From assembly GCF_907164905.1 (NCBI RefSeq), contig NZ_CAJRAF010000001.1:779001-843000 (forward strand): a DNA stretch of 64,000 bases, written 5' to 3'. Made by a program: the position numbers and the translations under genes. Shown one piece after another: positions 43,312 to 51,816 of the stretch. The notes below the pieces were generated by a model. It ran no database searches and had not been told where the DNA came from. It worked only from the letters and a program-made list of their open reading frames with translations. The stretch comes from Dyadobacter sp. CECT 9275. Lineage in GTDB: Bacteria > Bacteroidota > Bacteroidia > Cytophagales > Spirosomataceae. The first letter of the stretch is position 1. The number at the start of each line of letters is the position of its first letter.

Positions 43312-43874
43312 GGATCGGGTTTGTTGTAGAGGGATATACCGAAAGGATCATTTTGAAATCTGATGGTTTTCGGGAATATCTTAAAGAGAAAAATTTACAA
43401 CTTATCCATGAAATCATCGTTGCCGGTAGTAAGGATAACCTGGCGCCGGCCAGAATTACAAGTTATGTTCAGGTACTGAGAGACAATGGCGCTGAGGTGA
43501 TTGTGGTGCTTAGAGATCTTGACGACTGTTTGAGTATTGAAGAAGCAAAATCGAAGGTGATTTCAGATACTGATATTGAGAAAGTCATAGCAGTCCAGGC
43601 GATTGAATCCTGGTTTCTGGCAGACTCAAAAACTTTGGGAGATATTCTCAATGTCCCCGATTTTTATTTTGATATGCCAGAAGAACTGGTTGCACCATTT
43701 GAAAAGTTGAAGGAATTAAGAATGAAATATTCGGGTAGAGGAATTGGAGATAAAAAAGTGTTTGCCAGAATTATGGTAAGTAACGGTTTCTCCGTTCAAA
43801 GGGCAGCCAGTCACCCCAATTGCCCAAGCGCAAAATATTTTTTAAATAAGCTGGAATCGCTAGCGGTTAATTAA
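43308..43874 (+). CDS. DUF4276 family protein, TOPRIM-like
   Basis: A 188-residue protein. The GTG at 43308 overlaps the TGA of the ATPase gene in GTGA and is preceded by a purine-rich GGGAGGGGG about 10 bases upstream; an ATG at 43272 inside the ATPase gene is possible but less likely because the conserved domain begins at once after the GTG. TOPRIM-type acids are visible: Glu8 in VVEGYTE, and Asp70, Asp72, Asp73 in VVLRDLDD. AIESWFLADS matches the conserved DUF4276 block. A nuclease role is inferred. Confidence 0.85.
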   Translation: MRIGFVVEGYTERIILKSDGFREYLKEKNLQLIHEIIVAGSKDNLAPARITSYVQVLRDNGAEVIVVLRDLDDCLSIEEAKSKVISDTDIEKVIAVQAIESWFLADSKTLGDILNVPDFYFDMPEELVAPFEKLKELRMKYSGRGIGDKKVFARIMVSNGFSVQRAASHPNCPSAKYFLNKLESLAVN

Positions 43875-43904
43875 TAAAGATTAGAAAATAGAAAAGATAC
43901 AATA

Positions 43905-44858
43905 ATGAAAAAATACACTTTCACAGAAAAGAAAGATACCCGTTCGGGATTTGGTGCAGGCATGCATGTTCTTGGACAACAAAACCCCAATGTTGTAGCC
44001 CTTTGTGCTGATTTGGTTGGCTCTCTCAAACTTGAACCCTTCATCAAGGAAAACCCCGAAAGGTTTGTCCAGTGTGGTATCTCCGAGGCTAACATGATCG
44101 GTATCTCAGCGGGACTAACCATTGGAGGAAAAATACCTTTTGCAACTACCTTTGCCAACTTCGCAACAGGTCGTGTTTATGACCAGATACGCCAGAGCGT
44201 GGCATATTCGGGTAAAAATGTGAAGATATGTGCTTCACATGCAGGCCTTACGCTGGGTGAAGATGGTGCAACCCATCAGATCCTGGAAGATATCGGTATG
44301 ATGAAAATGCTTCCTGGAATGACGGTGATCAATCCGTGCGACTATAACCAGACCAAAGCAGCAACCATTGCCATCGCCGAGCATGACGGGCCGGTTTATC
44401 TGCGTTTCGGACGTCCGGTTATTCCTATTTTTACCGATGCGGATCAGAAGTTTGAAATTGGTAAAGCATGGATGGTAAATGAAGGGACAGACGTGAGTAT
44501 CTTCGCTACGGGGCATATGGTATGGGAGGCGATTCAGGCTGGTGAACAACTGGAAGCGGAAGGTATCAACGCTGAGATCATCAACATTCACACTATCAAA
44601 CCGTTGGATGAAGAGGCTGTTTTAAAATCGGTTTCCAAAACAGGTTGCGCTGTGACTGCCGAAGAGCATAACCGTATCGGCGGGCTGGGCGACAGCATTG
44701 CTCAGGTGCTGGTTAAAAATAAACTGGTTCCCCAGGAATATGTTGCCGTGAACGACAGCTTCGGGGAAAGTGGGACACCAGCCCAATTAATGGAAAAATA
44801 CGGCCTTACGGCAAAGGATATTGTTGCGGCCGCTAAAAGAGCGATCAGCAGGAAATAG
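43905..44858 (+). CDS. Transketolase, C-terminal subunit
   Basis: A 317-residue protein holding the pyrimidine-binding and C-terminal domains of transketolase. FVQCGISEANMIGISAGL carries the conserved Glu that activates the TPP ring, followed by the PFATTFANFATGRVYDQIR block and a regulatory C-terminal domain. It starts 30 bp after the inserted DUF4276 gene and must pair with the N-terminal subunit at 41368. Confidence 0.94.
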   Translation: MKKYTFTEKKDTRSGFGAGMHVLGQQNPNVVALCADLVGSLKLEPFIKENPERFVQCGISEANMIGISAGLTIGGKIPFATTFANFATGRVYDQIRQSVAYSGKNVKICASHAGLTLGEDGATHQILEDIGMMKMLPGMTVINPCDYNQTKAATIAIAEHDGPVYLRFGRPVIPIFTDADQKFEIGKAWMVNEGTDVSIFATGHMVWEAIQAGEQLEAEGINAEIINIHTIKPLDEEAVLKSVSKTGCAVTAEEHNRIGGLGDSIAQVLVKNKLVPQEYVAVNDSFGESGTPAQLMEKYGLTAKDIVAAAKRAISRK

Positions 44859-44888
44859 AAAGGCACACAGTTTTTGCTTAAATTGAAT

Positions 44889-44941
44889 AAGTCTTGCAGC
44901 GGGTCCCGGATGACGGGCTTACTGCAGGACTTAAATTTTTA
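44889..44941 (+). terminator. Terminator after the transketolase operon
   Basis: AAGTCTTGCAG and CTGCAGGACTT arms (one G-U pair) with an inner CCCG/CGGG stem, followed by an AT-rich tract with five T. Confidence 0.7.
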
Positions 44942-45056
44942 TTAGCCCTGTTATGGAAAAACAATAATAATTGGTATTCTTACAGGTACAAGAAATCAGA
45001 AGCCGGAGGACAATCGGATGAACCTGCGCCGAGGCTATCAGGTTATTAGTTATTAA

Positions 45057-45599
45057 ATGTCTGACGAAGAGTTATTAGCCCTTTTTGAGAATCCTGATAC
45101 GCGGCGAAATGCGTTCAACCAGCTGGTGCGCAAGTATCAGCAGAAAGTGTATTGGCTGGTGAGGAAGATGGTAGTCGACCATGACGATGCTAACGATATT
45201 ACCCAGGACGTTTTCATCAAGGCCTGGTCGGCGCTGGAAAATTTCAGGGGAGATTCCAAACTCTATACCTGGCTATACAGAGTAGCCAGCAACGAGGCGA
45301 TCAACTTTTTGAACAAGAAAAGAAGGAGGTTTTTTGTCCCGATTTACGATGTTGAAAATGAGCTGAGCGAAAAACTGGAATCGGATCCGGAACTGAGTGG
45401 GGATGTTATTCAGTTGAAACTCCAGAAGGCCTTGCTTAAATTGCCTGAAAAACAGCGCCTTGTTTTTAATCTTAAGTATTTTGAAGAGCTGCCTTATGAA
45501 GAGATTTCCGAAATAACAGGAACCTCGGTGGGTGCTTTAAAAGCTTCCTATCACTGGGCAACAAAAAAAATTGAAGATTTTTTAAATGATACGGATTAA
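45057..45599 (+). CDS. RNA polymerase sigma factor, ECF subfamily
   Basis: A 180-residue ECF sigma factor of the RpoE-like group. Region 2 runs about 15-85 with DDANDITQDVFIKAW and TWLYRVASNEAINFLNKKR; region 4 about 120-175 with LPEKQRLVFNLKYFEELPYEEI and GTSVGALKASYHWA. It heads a three-gene unit with a membrane protein in the anti-sigma position and an LTXXQ periplasmic protein, resembling the RpoE/RseA/Spy-like envelope stress set. Confidence 0.93.
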   Translation: MSDEELLALFENPDTRRNAFNQLVRKYQQKVYWLVRKMVVDHDDANDITQDVFIKAWSALENFRGDSKLYTWLYRVASNEAINFLNKKRRRFFVPIYDVENELSEKLESDPELSGDVIQLKLQKALLKLPEKQRLVFNLKYFEELPYEEISEITGTSVGALKASYHWATKKIEDFLNDTD

Positions 45600-45655
45600 A
45601 CTTTTTTAGGCTAAAAGAGTCAAATCCCTGAATTTCAAAAGTAATTCGCAAGATC

Positions 45656-46105
45656 ATGGACAAAAAACGTATACGGCTTGAAGACCTGAAAAAGGAGACG
45701 CCATTTTCAGTGCCGGAAGGTTATTTTGATAAATTACCACATATCATACAGGCAAAAATTCCACCGGTTAAGGAACGCAGAAAAAGCATCATACCCGGCT
45801 GGACGTGGCAACGAGGAGTGGCGCTGGTATCTGCTATGGCCCTGATCTTTGTGCTGGTATGGGTTACAGTCCCCGAAAGACAAGGGGCTTTGGGAAATGA
45901 GCCTTTAAGTGACGTAAGTGATGGCTCCATTATCCAATATCTGGAAGATCAGAACATCAGTTATTACGATTTGAGCGAGCACAACGTTGTTCAGAAGGCT
46001 TTTGAAACAGACTCAACCGTGATGTTTTATCTGGATAATATGGATGAAGATATCATTGAACAGCAGATTCTTGATGCCCCGGTGAGGGGTTTGGACAAGA
46101 TTTGA
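45656..46105 (+). CDS. Small membrane protein in anti-sigma position
   Basis: A 149-residue protein with one membrane helix (about 52-70, ALVSAMALIFVLVWVTV). The N-terminal PFSVPEGYFDKLPHIIQAKI segment is common to Bacteroidota proteins next to ECF sigma genes. A short acidic periplasmic part follows. It lies 56 bp after the sigma gene and 17 bp before the LTXXQ gene. Anti-sigma action is inferred from position and topology. Confidence 0.75.
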   Translation: MDKKRIRLEDLKKETPFSVPEGYFDKLPHIIQAKIPPVKERRKSIIPGWTWQRGVALVSAMALIFVLVWVTVPERQGALGNEPLSDVSDGSIIQYLEDQNISYYDLSEHNVVQKAFETDSTVMFYLDNMDEDIIEQQILDAPVRGLDKI

Positions 46106-46122
46106 CCCTAACAATTTAAAAA

Positions 46123-46599
46123 ATGAACTTATTATCATCAAAATTGATCTTTCACAGGGCGAGTGGCCTGGTGCTGTTATTAATGGTAACCTTTACAGCT
46201 TTTGGGCAACGGAGGTCGGAAGAAGAGATTAAGCGGATTCAGGACGCAAAGATTGCCATTATTACCAACAGACTGAATCTGACACCTGAACAATCCGTTG
46301 GATTTTGGCCGATGTATAACGAATTTTCTCAAAAGCGCAGAGAGCTGCATCGGGCGCAGCGCAAAATTATTAATGATAAAAAAGCGGAGGGCCAGACAGA
46401 CGAGCAGGTATTGAGTAACCTCAAGGAAGTGCAGGAGCTCAGACAAAAGGAGCTTGATCTGGAAAAGGATTATCAGAACCGCTTTTTAAAAGTAATTTCT
46501 GCGAGCCAGGTGGTCGAGTTGTATAAGGCCGAACGAACTTTTAATGATATGCTCATTCAACGTCTCAAACAAAGAAAGGAAGAAAAACCAAACGAGTAA
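46123..46599 (+). CDS. LTXXQ/Spy-like periplasmic protein
   Basis: A 158-residue exported protein with a signal peptide ending FGQ. The body is helical and highly charged; LNLTPEQSVGFWPMYNEFSQKRREL carries the LTxxQ motif of CpxP/Spy-type envelope chaperones. It is the third gene of the ECF sigma unit, so control by that sigma factor is plausible. A terminator follows. Confidence 0.82.
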   Translation: MNLLSSKLIFHRASGLVLLLMVTFTAFGQRRSEEEIKRIQDAKIAIITNRLNLTPEQSVGFWPMYNEFSQKRRELHRAQRKIINDKKAEGQTDEQVLSNLKEVQELRQKELDLEKDYQNRFLKVISASQVVELYKAERTFNDMLIQRLKQRKEEKPNE

Positions 46600-46622
46600 T
46601 CGGCTTATTACATAAATGCCTT

Positions 46623-46657
46623 TCCCGTCCCGGATATTTCCGGTGGCGGGATTTTTT
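46623..46657 (+). terminator. Terminator after the ECF sigma unit
   Basis: Imperfect TCCCGTCCCGG / CCGGTGGCGGGA stem followed by six T on the plus strand. Confidence 0.75.
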
Positions 46658-46676
46658 ATTTTCAAAAAGCGGATGA

Positions 46677-46730
46677 TTAAAAATCAGAACCCTGGTGTGG
46701 AGACGATAATCCGCCATACCAGGGTTCTGA
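46677..46730 (-). terminator. Terminator for the SulP gene
   Basis: A perfect 13-bp stem (TCAGAACCCTGGT and its complement) with a 21-base loop; on the minus strand it is followed by a T run, just beyond the SulP stop. Confidence 0.8.
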
Positions 46731-46751
46731 CTGCGTTTGATACAGGATTTT

Positions 46752-48332
46752 TTAGTGCCCGCCTATGATCGAGACTTCTTTGATACCCTTCGTTTCAACC
46801 TTGATATTTCGCAAAGGTGCCGAATGCTTTCTGAAATCCTGGATAATTTCCAGTACATCATAATCAATATCAATAGACCGGGTCCCATCGATAATCACGG
46901 TTGAATTATCGGGAAGATTGTCCAGCGTTGCGCCGATACTGCCTTTGTTCAGAAAGGTTACTTCCTCCGATAATATCAGAGTGATTACCTCACCATTGCG
47001 ATGTTCTTCTTTAACATACTGGTAGGAATGCTTGTAATTCTTCCGGAGAATGAAATAAATAGCGATTACCATTCCTATGGCAATGCCTTTGAGCAGATCG
47101 GTGCTCAGGATGGCAATGATGGTTACGATAAAAGGGATAAACTGTTCCTTCCCCAGCCGGTACATGCCGGTGTAAAGAGAAAGTTTGGATAGTTTATAAC
47201 CAACCACCAGCAGAATAGCTGCCAGAGAAGCCAGGGGTATATAATTCAATAATTTGGGAATCAGCAATGCGGAGAGAAGCAGGATGGTCCCGTGTATGAT
47301 CGTAGCCATTTTGGTCCTTCCACCTGCTTCCACATTGGCTGAACTACGAACAATAACCTGAGTGACCGGCAACCCGCCAATAAGCCCGGATGTCATGTTG
47401 CCTATACCCTGGGCAATTAATTCCCGGTTGGTAGGGGTACTCCGTTTATATGGATCCAGTTTATCCGTTGCCTCAACGGATAGGAGAGACTCAAGACTTG
47501 CCACCACAGCCAGTGTAACCGCGACCGTATAAACCTCGGGCTTTGTGTAGGACGTGAAATCCGGTGATTTAAAAAAACTAAAGAAATCCTGCAAACTGCC
47601 CGCAACCGGAAGCTGTACGAGGTGGTCACCACTGACAGCCAGGCCCGGAGCAAATAGGTTAAACCCGATATTCATCAGTACCCCCAGTAGAACAACAAAC
47701 AAAGCACCCGGTAAGAATTTGAAAAGCTGGATACGTTTCATAAAAGGCTTGTCGAACAGGATCAGCAGACCCAACGAAACGGCCGATATGATGATGGCCC
47801 CGGTGCTACTGTACCGCACCGCGTTGTAGAGTTCTGTCAGTGTGTTCTGCCCGTCTTTTTGTTGAAAGGCCTCATCTCCCATGAAATCGGCATCGTAACC
47901 AAAGGCATGTGGTATCTCCTTTAATATCAGTGTAATACCTATGGCTGCCAGCATTCCTTTAATCACTGAGGATGGGAAATAATAACCGATGATTCCGGCT
48001 TTCATGATACCGGCAATAACCTGAAGCGCACCTGCTAAAATTAATGCTGCCAGAAAGGCCTCAAAACTTCCCAGTGTATCAAGTGCAGAAAGTACAATAA
48101 CAACCAAACCGGCAGCAGGCCCGGATACACCGAGAGGTGATCCGCTGATGGCACCTACGACTATCCCGCCGACCATTCCGGCAATGATACCGGAAAAGAG
48201 TAGGTCGGGCCTGCCAGTGGAGGCAAGTGCCACCCCCAGGCAAAGTGGTAATGCAACCAGATAAACGACCAGGCCCGAAGGAAAATCGTATTTTAGGTTT
48301 GAAAGCAATTTCTTATCAGACGACATGCGCAA
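46752..48332 (-). CDS. SulP family anion transporter with STAS domain
   Basis: A 526-residue SLC26/SulP transporter: about 11-14 helices up to residue 420, then a C-terminal STAS domain (about 430-525, TVIIDGTRSIDIDYDVL). It follows a beta carbonic anhydrase gene by 39 bp on the same strand, which suggests bicarbonate as the substrate, as for BicA, rather than sulfate. The protein ends in a single His-rich GGH. Its own terminator lies beyond the stop. Confidence 0.9.
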   Translation of the reverse strand: MRMSSDKKLLSNLKYDFPSGLVVYLVALPLCLGVALASTGRPDLLFSGIIAGMVGGIVVGAISGSPLGVSGPAAGLVVIVLSALDTLGSFEAFLAALILAGALQVIAGIMKAGIIGYYFPSSVIKGMLAAIGITLILKEIPHAFGYDADFMGDEAFQQKDGQNTLTELYNAVRYSSTGAIIISAVSLGLLILFDKPFMKRIQLFKFLPGALFVVLLGVLMNIGFNLFAPGLAVSGDHLVQLPVAGSLQDFFSFFKSPDFTSYTKPEVYTVAVTLAVVASLESLLSVEATDKLDPYKRSTPTNRELIAQGIGNMTSGLIGGLPVTQVIVRSSANVEAGGRTKMATIIHGTILLLSALLIPKLLNYIPLASLAAILLVVGYKLSKLSLYTGMYRLGKEQFIPFIVTIIAILSTDLLKGIAIGMVIAIYFILRKNYKHSYQYVKEEHRNGEVITLILSEEVTFLNKGSIGATLDNLPDNSTVIIDGTRSIDIDYDVLEIIQDFRKHSAPLRNIKVETKGIKEVSIIGGH

Positions 48333-48371
48333 GAGTTTTAATCAATGAGTGAGACTAGTTTCGGGAATAGG

Positions 48372-49022
48372 TTACGCTAACTGGGGTTCGGATTCAAACC
48401 GGTATACCGACTCAATTTTGCTGGTATCACCTGCGGTAACGTTAAGATCTTTAAGTATCCCGTTCTTTACATCGTAAACAATACCATGCACCAGTAACGG
48501 TTTGCCATTTGCCCAGGCATTTTGCACAATAGATGTTTTGCTCAGATTGTACACCTGCTCGGTCACGTTAAGCTCAACCAGCCTGTCGCTCCGCTCTTTC
48601 ATATCTTCAATGGCACCGAGCTCATTTTCGTGCAGGCGGTAAACGTCCTTAATGTTCCGTAACCAGTTGTCTATCAGTCCTACCTGTTTATGGGACATCG
48701 CAGCATTTACGCCTCCGCAGCCATAGTGCCCCACAATCATGATGTGTTTTACCCCAAGCACATTCACAGAGTAATCCAGTACGCTTAGCATGTTCATGTC
48801 CGTATGTACCACCATGTTGGCAATGTTGCGGTGCACGAATATATCTCCTGGTGAGGTCCCTGTAATTTCATTGGCAGGCACACGGCTGTCCGAACAACCA
48901 ATCCACAGGAACTCAGGGCTTTGTCCGTTAGCCAGTTTGTTGAAAAAATCGGGATCTTCTTGTGTTACCTGTTTAACCCAATTCTTATTGTTTTCAAATA
49001 ATTTATTATATGACTTAATCAT
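48372..49022 (-). CDS. Beta-class carbonic anhydrase
   Basis: A 216-residue enzyme interconverting CO2 and bicarbonate. Zinc ligands are Cys43 in IGCSDSRVP and His99, Cys102 in GHYGCGGV, with the Asp45-Arg47 dyad. It is upstream of the SulP transporter, so the pair probably imports bicarbonate and balances it with CO2 in the cytoplasm. The 127-bp gap before it has no clear open frame. Confidence 0.95.
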   Translation of the reverse strand: MIKSYNKLFENNKNWVKQVTQEDPDFFNKLANGQSPEFLWIGCSDSRVPANEITGTSPGDIFVHRNIANMVVHTDMNMLSVLDYSVNVLGVKHIMIVGHYGCGGVNAAMSHKQVGLIDNWLRNIKDVYRLHENELGAIEDMKERSDRLVELNVTEQVYNLSKTSIVQNAWANGKPLLVHGIVYDVKNGILKDLNVTAGDTSKIESVYRFESEPQLA

Positions 49023-49149
49023 AGTAGTACCAAATGGTTGTAAATGGATGGAAAGAGAAGGAATAAAATACCATACGCAAGTGCAGTCAATCCCGATTTC
49101 GTTTCAGGACCCAAAGCTTACGGGGTAAAAAAAATAGAATGGGGAGCGA

Positions 49150-49542
49150 TCAGGCCAGTTCTGGGGGAGGAGAAAAGAGATTGCGGTAAATCTCATTTTC
49201 AAAAGAAACATGGTACGCAAACACCGATTTGAGGGAGGTGTCAAATACCTGTTTTTCAATTTCAATTACGGAGTTGACCAGCTGCAGGTCATCCATCATT
49301 TTCTCTGTTTCGGTTTCAGAGTTTTCATTTTCGCAACTGCCAGAGTCGCACTGTACTATAGATTTGCTTTTTGCCAACAGCAGCTTGTCCACATTCGCAG
49401 CCTTGCAAATGAGAAAAAGAGTGAGCAGCAGGAGGCAAAAACTTCTTAGCAAACCAAAATAGCGTTTATGGACACATAATCTGCAAACAGTGTTGGATTT
49501 AGAAACGTTCGGCTCCCTGCTTTTCTTATTGTATATGAGCAA
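49150..49542 (-). CDS. Hypothetical small membrane-anchored protein
   Basis: I do not recognise this 130-residue protein. It has one hydrophobic segment (about 33-47, FCLLLLTLFLICKAA), then an acidic stretch with DSGSCENENSETETEK and a C-terminal FSPPPELA. Opposite-strand frames in this stretch look like shadows. The start may be an internal Met-free alternative, so the N-terminus is uncertain. Confidence 0.5.
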   Translation of the reverse strand: MLIYNKKSREPNVSKSNTVCRLCVHKRYFGLLRSFCLLLLTLFLICKAANVDKLLLAKSKSIVQCDSGSCENENSETETEKMMDDLQLVNSVIEIEKQVFDTSLKSVFAYHVSFENEIYRNLFSPPPELA

Positions 49543-49577
49543 AAATGGATGAGCGGTCCTAAATCGGGGATGGCAAT

Positions 49578-49612
49578 AAAAAAAGGGGTGTTATAAAACA
49601 ACCCCTTTTTTT
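49578..49612. terminator. Symmetric terminator between two small minus-strand genes
   Basis: AAAAAAAGGGGT and its exact complement pair over 12 bp with an 11-base loop. It lies just beyond the stop of the 34-codon frame on the minus strand and can act in both directions. Confidence 0.9.
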
Positions 49613-49613
49613 A

Positions 49614-49718
49614 TTACGGTCTCCAGCCTTTTTCATGGTTCTCCAGCCATCTGCCTACTAAAAAAGCAGAAGTCAGCAAGACTACATAAAAGGCTATCAT
49701 GATAATTGTCATTTGCAT
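49614..49718 (-). CDS. 34-residue single-helix membrane microprotein
   Basis: A short frame reads MQMTIIMIAFYVVLLTSAFL followed by VGRWLENHEKGWRP. One clean hydrophobic helix of about 20 residues leads into a basic, aromatic tail, the layout of bacterial membrane microproteins. The stop directly abuts a strong terminator, and a TATTTTTG site lies about 30 bp upstream of the ATG, so the transcript seems to be built for this frame alone. I know no named family for it. Confidence 0.55.
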   Translation of the reverse strand: MQMTIIMIAFYVVLLTSAFLVGRWLENHEKGWRP

Positions 49719-49748
49719 AATGTACCCGGTTTTCTGATTCAATAATGA

Positions 49749-49756
49749 CAAAAATA
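49749..49756 (-). promoter_or_regulatory. Candidate -7 element (TATTTTTG) for the microprotein
   Basis: Exact TAnnTTTG match on the minus strand, 31 bp before the ATG at 49718. A -33 TTG is not clear. Confidence 0.4.
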
Positions 49757-49845
49757 GTTAAAAATAGATTAGAAGAGTTAAACCAGTGTAAAAAAATGGA
49801 ACCGCTGGGCCGCATTAAGTATTTTAAACGGTCTTACTTTGGCAT

Positions 49846-50970
49846 TTATAATACCCCCTTGGTCGAAGGCATAAAATCCAATGCTTTCAAGTCTCGTTTC
49901 ACCGCCATTTTTATGGCCTTGGCAAAGGCTTTAAATATAGATTCAATTTTGTGGTGCTCATTTTGTCCTTCCACTTTGATATTCAGGTTGGACAAGGAGG
50001 TATCAGAAAATGATTTAAAGAAATGGTGGAACATTTCGGTAGGCATTTCGCCGATACGCTCTCTTTTAAATTCGGCATCCCAAACCATCCAGGGGCGGCC
50101 CGAAAAATCAATCGCTACCTGCGCAAGTGCTTCATCCATAGGTAGTAAATAGCCATACCGGCTGATCCCCCGTTTGTCACCCAGTGCTTTTCGGTATGCC
50201 TCTCCCAAGGCGAGTGCAGTATCTTCAATGGTATGGTGTTCGTCTATATGGAGATCTCCCTGTACCGAAATTTTCAAGTCAGCGCCGGAATGGCGGGCAA
50301 GCTGATCAAGCATGTGGTCGAAAAAGCCCAGTCCGGTTTCTATTTCCGACCTACCGCTACCGTCCAGGTTAAGCTCCACTTTAATCTGTGTTTCCTTGGT
50401 GTTGCGCTTCACAACCGCGATGCGGGAAGGTAATTTCAAATGTTCATAGATAGCATCCCAATCTGTTGATACAAATGCCAGAGAGCCCTTAAGATCCGAA
50501 GGTACCGTTTGGGCAGCTTCGGGTTCTGCATAAAACAGCGCTTTTGCACCCAGATTTACAGCCAGTTGGATATCCGTGAGGCGGTCGCCAATGACGTAGC
50601 TGTCAGCCAGGTCGTATTCTTCGGAAAAATATTCGGTGAGCATAGCCGTACCGGGCTTCCGTGTTGGCAAATTTTCCTCGGGAAAACTTCTGTCAATATG
50701 TACCTTGGCAAAATGAATATTTTCGTTGGAAAGTGTGGTTAGCATTTTAAGATGAGCTGGCCAGAAAGTGTCTTCCGGGAATGAGGCCGTTCCAAGCCCG
50801 TCCTGATTAGTTACCATAACCAGTTCATAATCTGTTTCCTCGGCAATCCGACGTAAGTTGGAAATCACTTTGGGTAGAAATTCGAGTTTCTCCAGTGAGT
50901 CAATCTGGAAATCTGTCGGCGGCTCAACAATAATAGTACCGTCGCGATCAATAAATAACACTTTCTTCAT
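49846..50970 (-). CDS. hisB: Bifunctional histidinol-phosphatase/imidazoleglycerol-phosphate dehydratase
   Basis: A 374-residue fusion that catalyses two steps of histidine synthesis. The N-terminal HAD phosphatase (about 1-165) starts with FIDRDGT (Asp8, Asp10); the C-terminal dehydratase (about 180-374) has [28 protein letters not shown] and [14 protein letters not shown], with the His-rich metal motifs. The fusion is the enterobacterial-type arrangement, also common in Bacteroidota. No other his gene is in the window. Confidence 0.96.
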   Translation of the reverse strand: MKKVLFIDRDGTIIVEPPTDFQIDSLEKLEFLPKVISNLRRIAEETDYELVMVTNQDGLGTASFPEDTFWPAHLKMLTTLSNENIHFAKVHIDRSFPEENLPTRKPGTAMLTEYFSEEYDLADSYVIGDRLTDIQLAVNLGAKALFYAEPEAAQTVPSDLKGSLAFVSTDWDAIYEHLKLPSRIAVVKRNTKETQIKVELNLDGSGRSEIETGLGFFDHMLDQLARHSGADLKISVQGDLHIDEHHTIEDTALALGEAYRKALGDKRGISRYGYLLPMDEALAQVAIDFSGRPWMVWDAEFKRERIGEMPTEMFHHFFKSFSDTSLSNLNIKVEGQNEHHKIESIFKAFAKAIKMAVKRDLKALDFMPSTKGVL

Positions 50971-51154
50971 TTAACAGGAATATTGAGATAATTACTAGTC
51001 AAGACAAATGCATTTCCTAATTTTGTTCAAATTTCGTAAACTAACTCGGATAGAAAAGCTATCCATTAAGGAAAAGACAAATTGATTGGTAAAAAACAGG
51101 ATTGGACTAGTCGGTTTGCCGGGGTTTGAAAGATACATTTAAAGTTAAGTCAGG

Positions 51155-51748
51155 ATGTTTACAGGTATTATTGAGTCGCTGGGAGAGATTCTTGAAATTA
51201 GTGAAGAAGGAACTAACCGTACATTCACGCTCACTTCGCCAGTTGCGACAGAACTGAAGATAGACCAAAGTCTTAGTCATAACGGGGTATGTCTTACGGT
51301 GACGGGCGTGGAAGGCAACCGCTACCAGGTAACTGCAGTGGAGGAAACCTTGAAGAAAACCAACCTGGGTTTGCTGAAACCCGGAGACCAGGTTAATCTG
51401 GAGCGGTGCATGCCAGCAAACGGACGATTTGACGGGCATATTGTACAAGGGCATGTAGATCAGACGGGGACCTGCGTTTATGTAGAAGAACGCGAGGGAA
51501 GCTGGCTTTACGATTTTGAATACGATTCTTCGCAGGGAAACCTAACGGTCGAAAAAGGCTCCATCTGTATCAATGGGGTGAGTTTAACCGTTTTTAATTC
51601 CGAAGAAAAGAGGTTCAGGGTAACCATAATTCCCTATACTTATGCCTTTACAAATTTCAACAGGCTGGCCGAGGGAGATACCGTGAATCTGGAGTTTGAT
51701 ATTCTGGGAAAATATATCAAACGGATTATCGGTTCGTATAACCTATAG
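51155..51748 (+). CDS. ribE: Riboflavin synthase, alpha chain
   Basis: Dismutates two 6,7-dimethyl-8-ribityllumazine molecules to riboflavin. The 197 residues contain two homologous lumazine-binding barrels: MFTGIIESLG...NGVCLTVTG and GHIVQGHVDQTG...NGVSLTVFN. A short C-terminal helix mediates trimer assembly. No FMN riboswitch is apparent in the 180 bp before it. Confidence 0.96.
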   Translation: MFTGIIESLGEILEISEEGTNRTFTLTSPVATELKIDQSLSHNGVCLTVTGVEGNRYQVTAVEETLKKTNLGLLKPGDQVNLERCMPANGRFDGHIVQGHVDQTGTCVYVEEREGSWLYDFEYDSSQGNLTVEKGSICINGVSLTVFNSEEKRFRVTIIPYTYAFTNFNRLAEGDTVNLEFDILGKYIKRIIGSYNL

Positions 51749-51816
51749 TGCATTGGGTTCTTTTAATTATTACCTTTATTTTTACCGACTTATAACATTC
51801 CTGTTTACTTAATTTC

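Noticed and set aside
49210..49462. Plus-strand frames opposite the 130-residue hypothetical gene
   Set aside because: They mirror the minus-strand frame and show no protein-like features.
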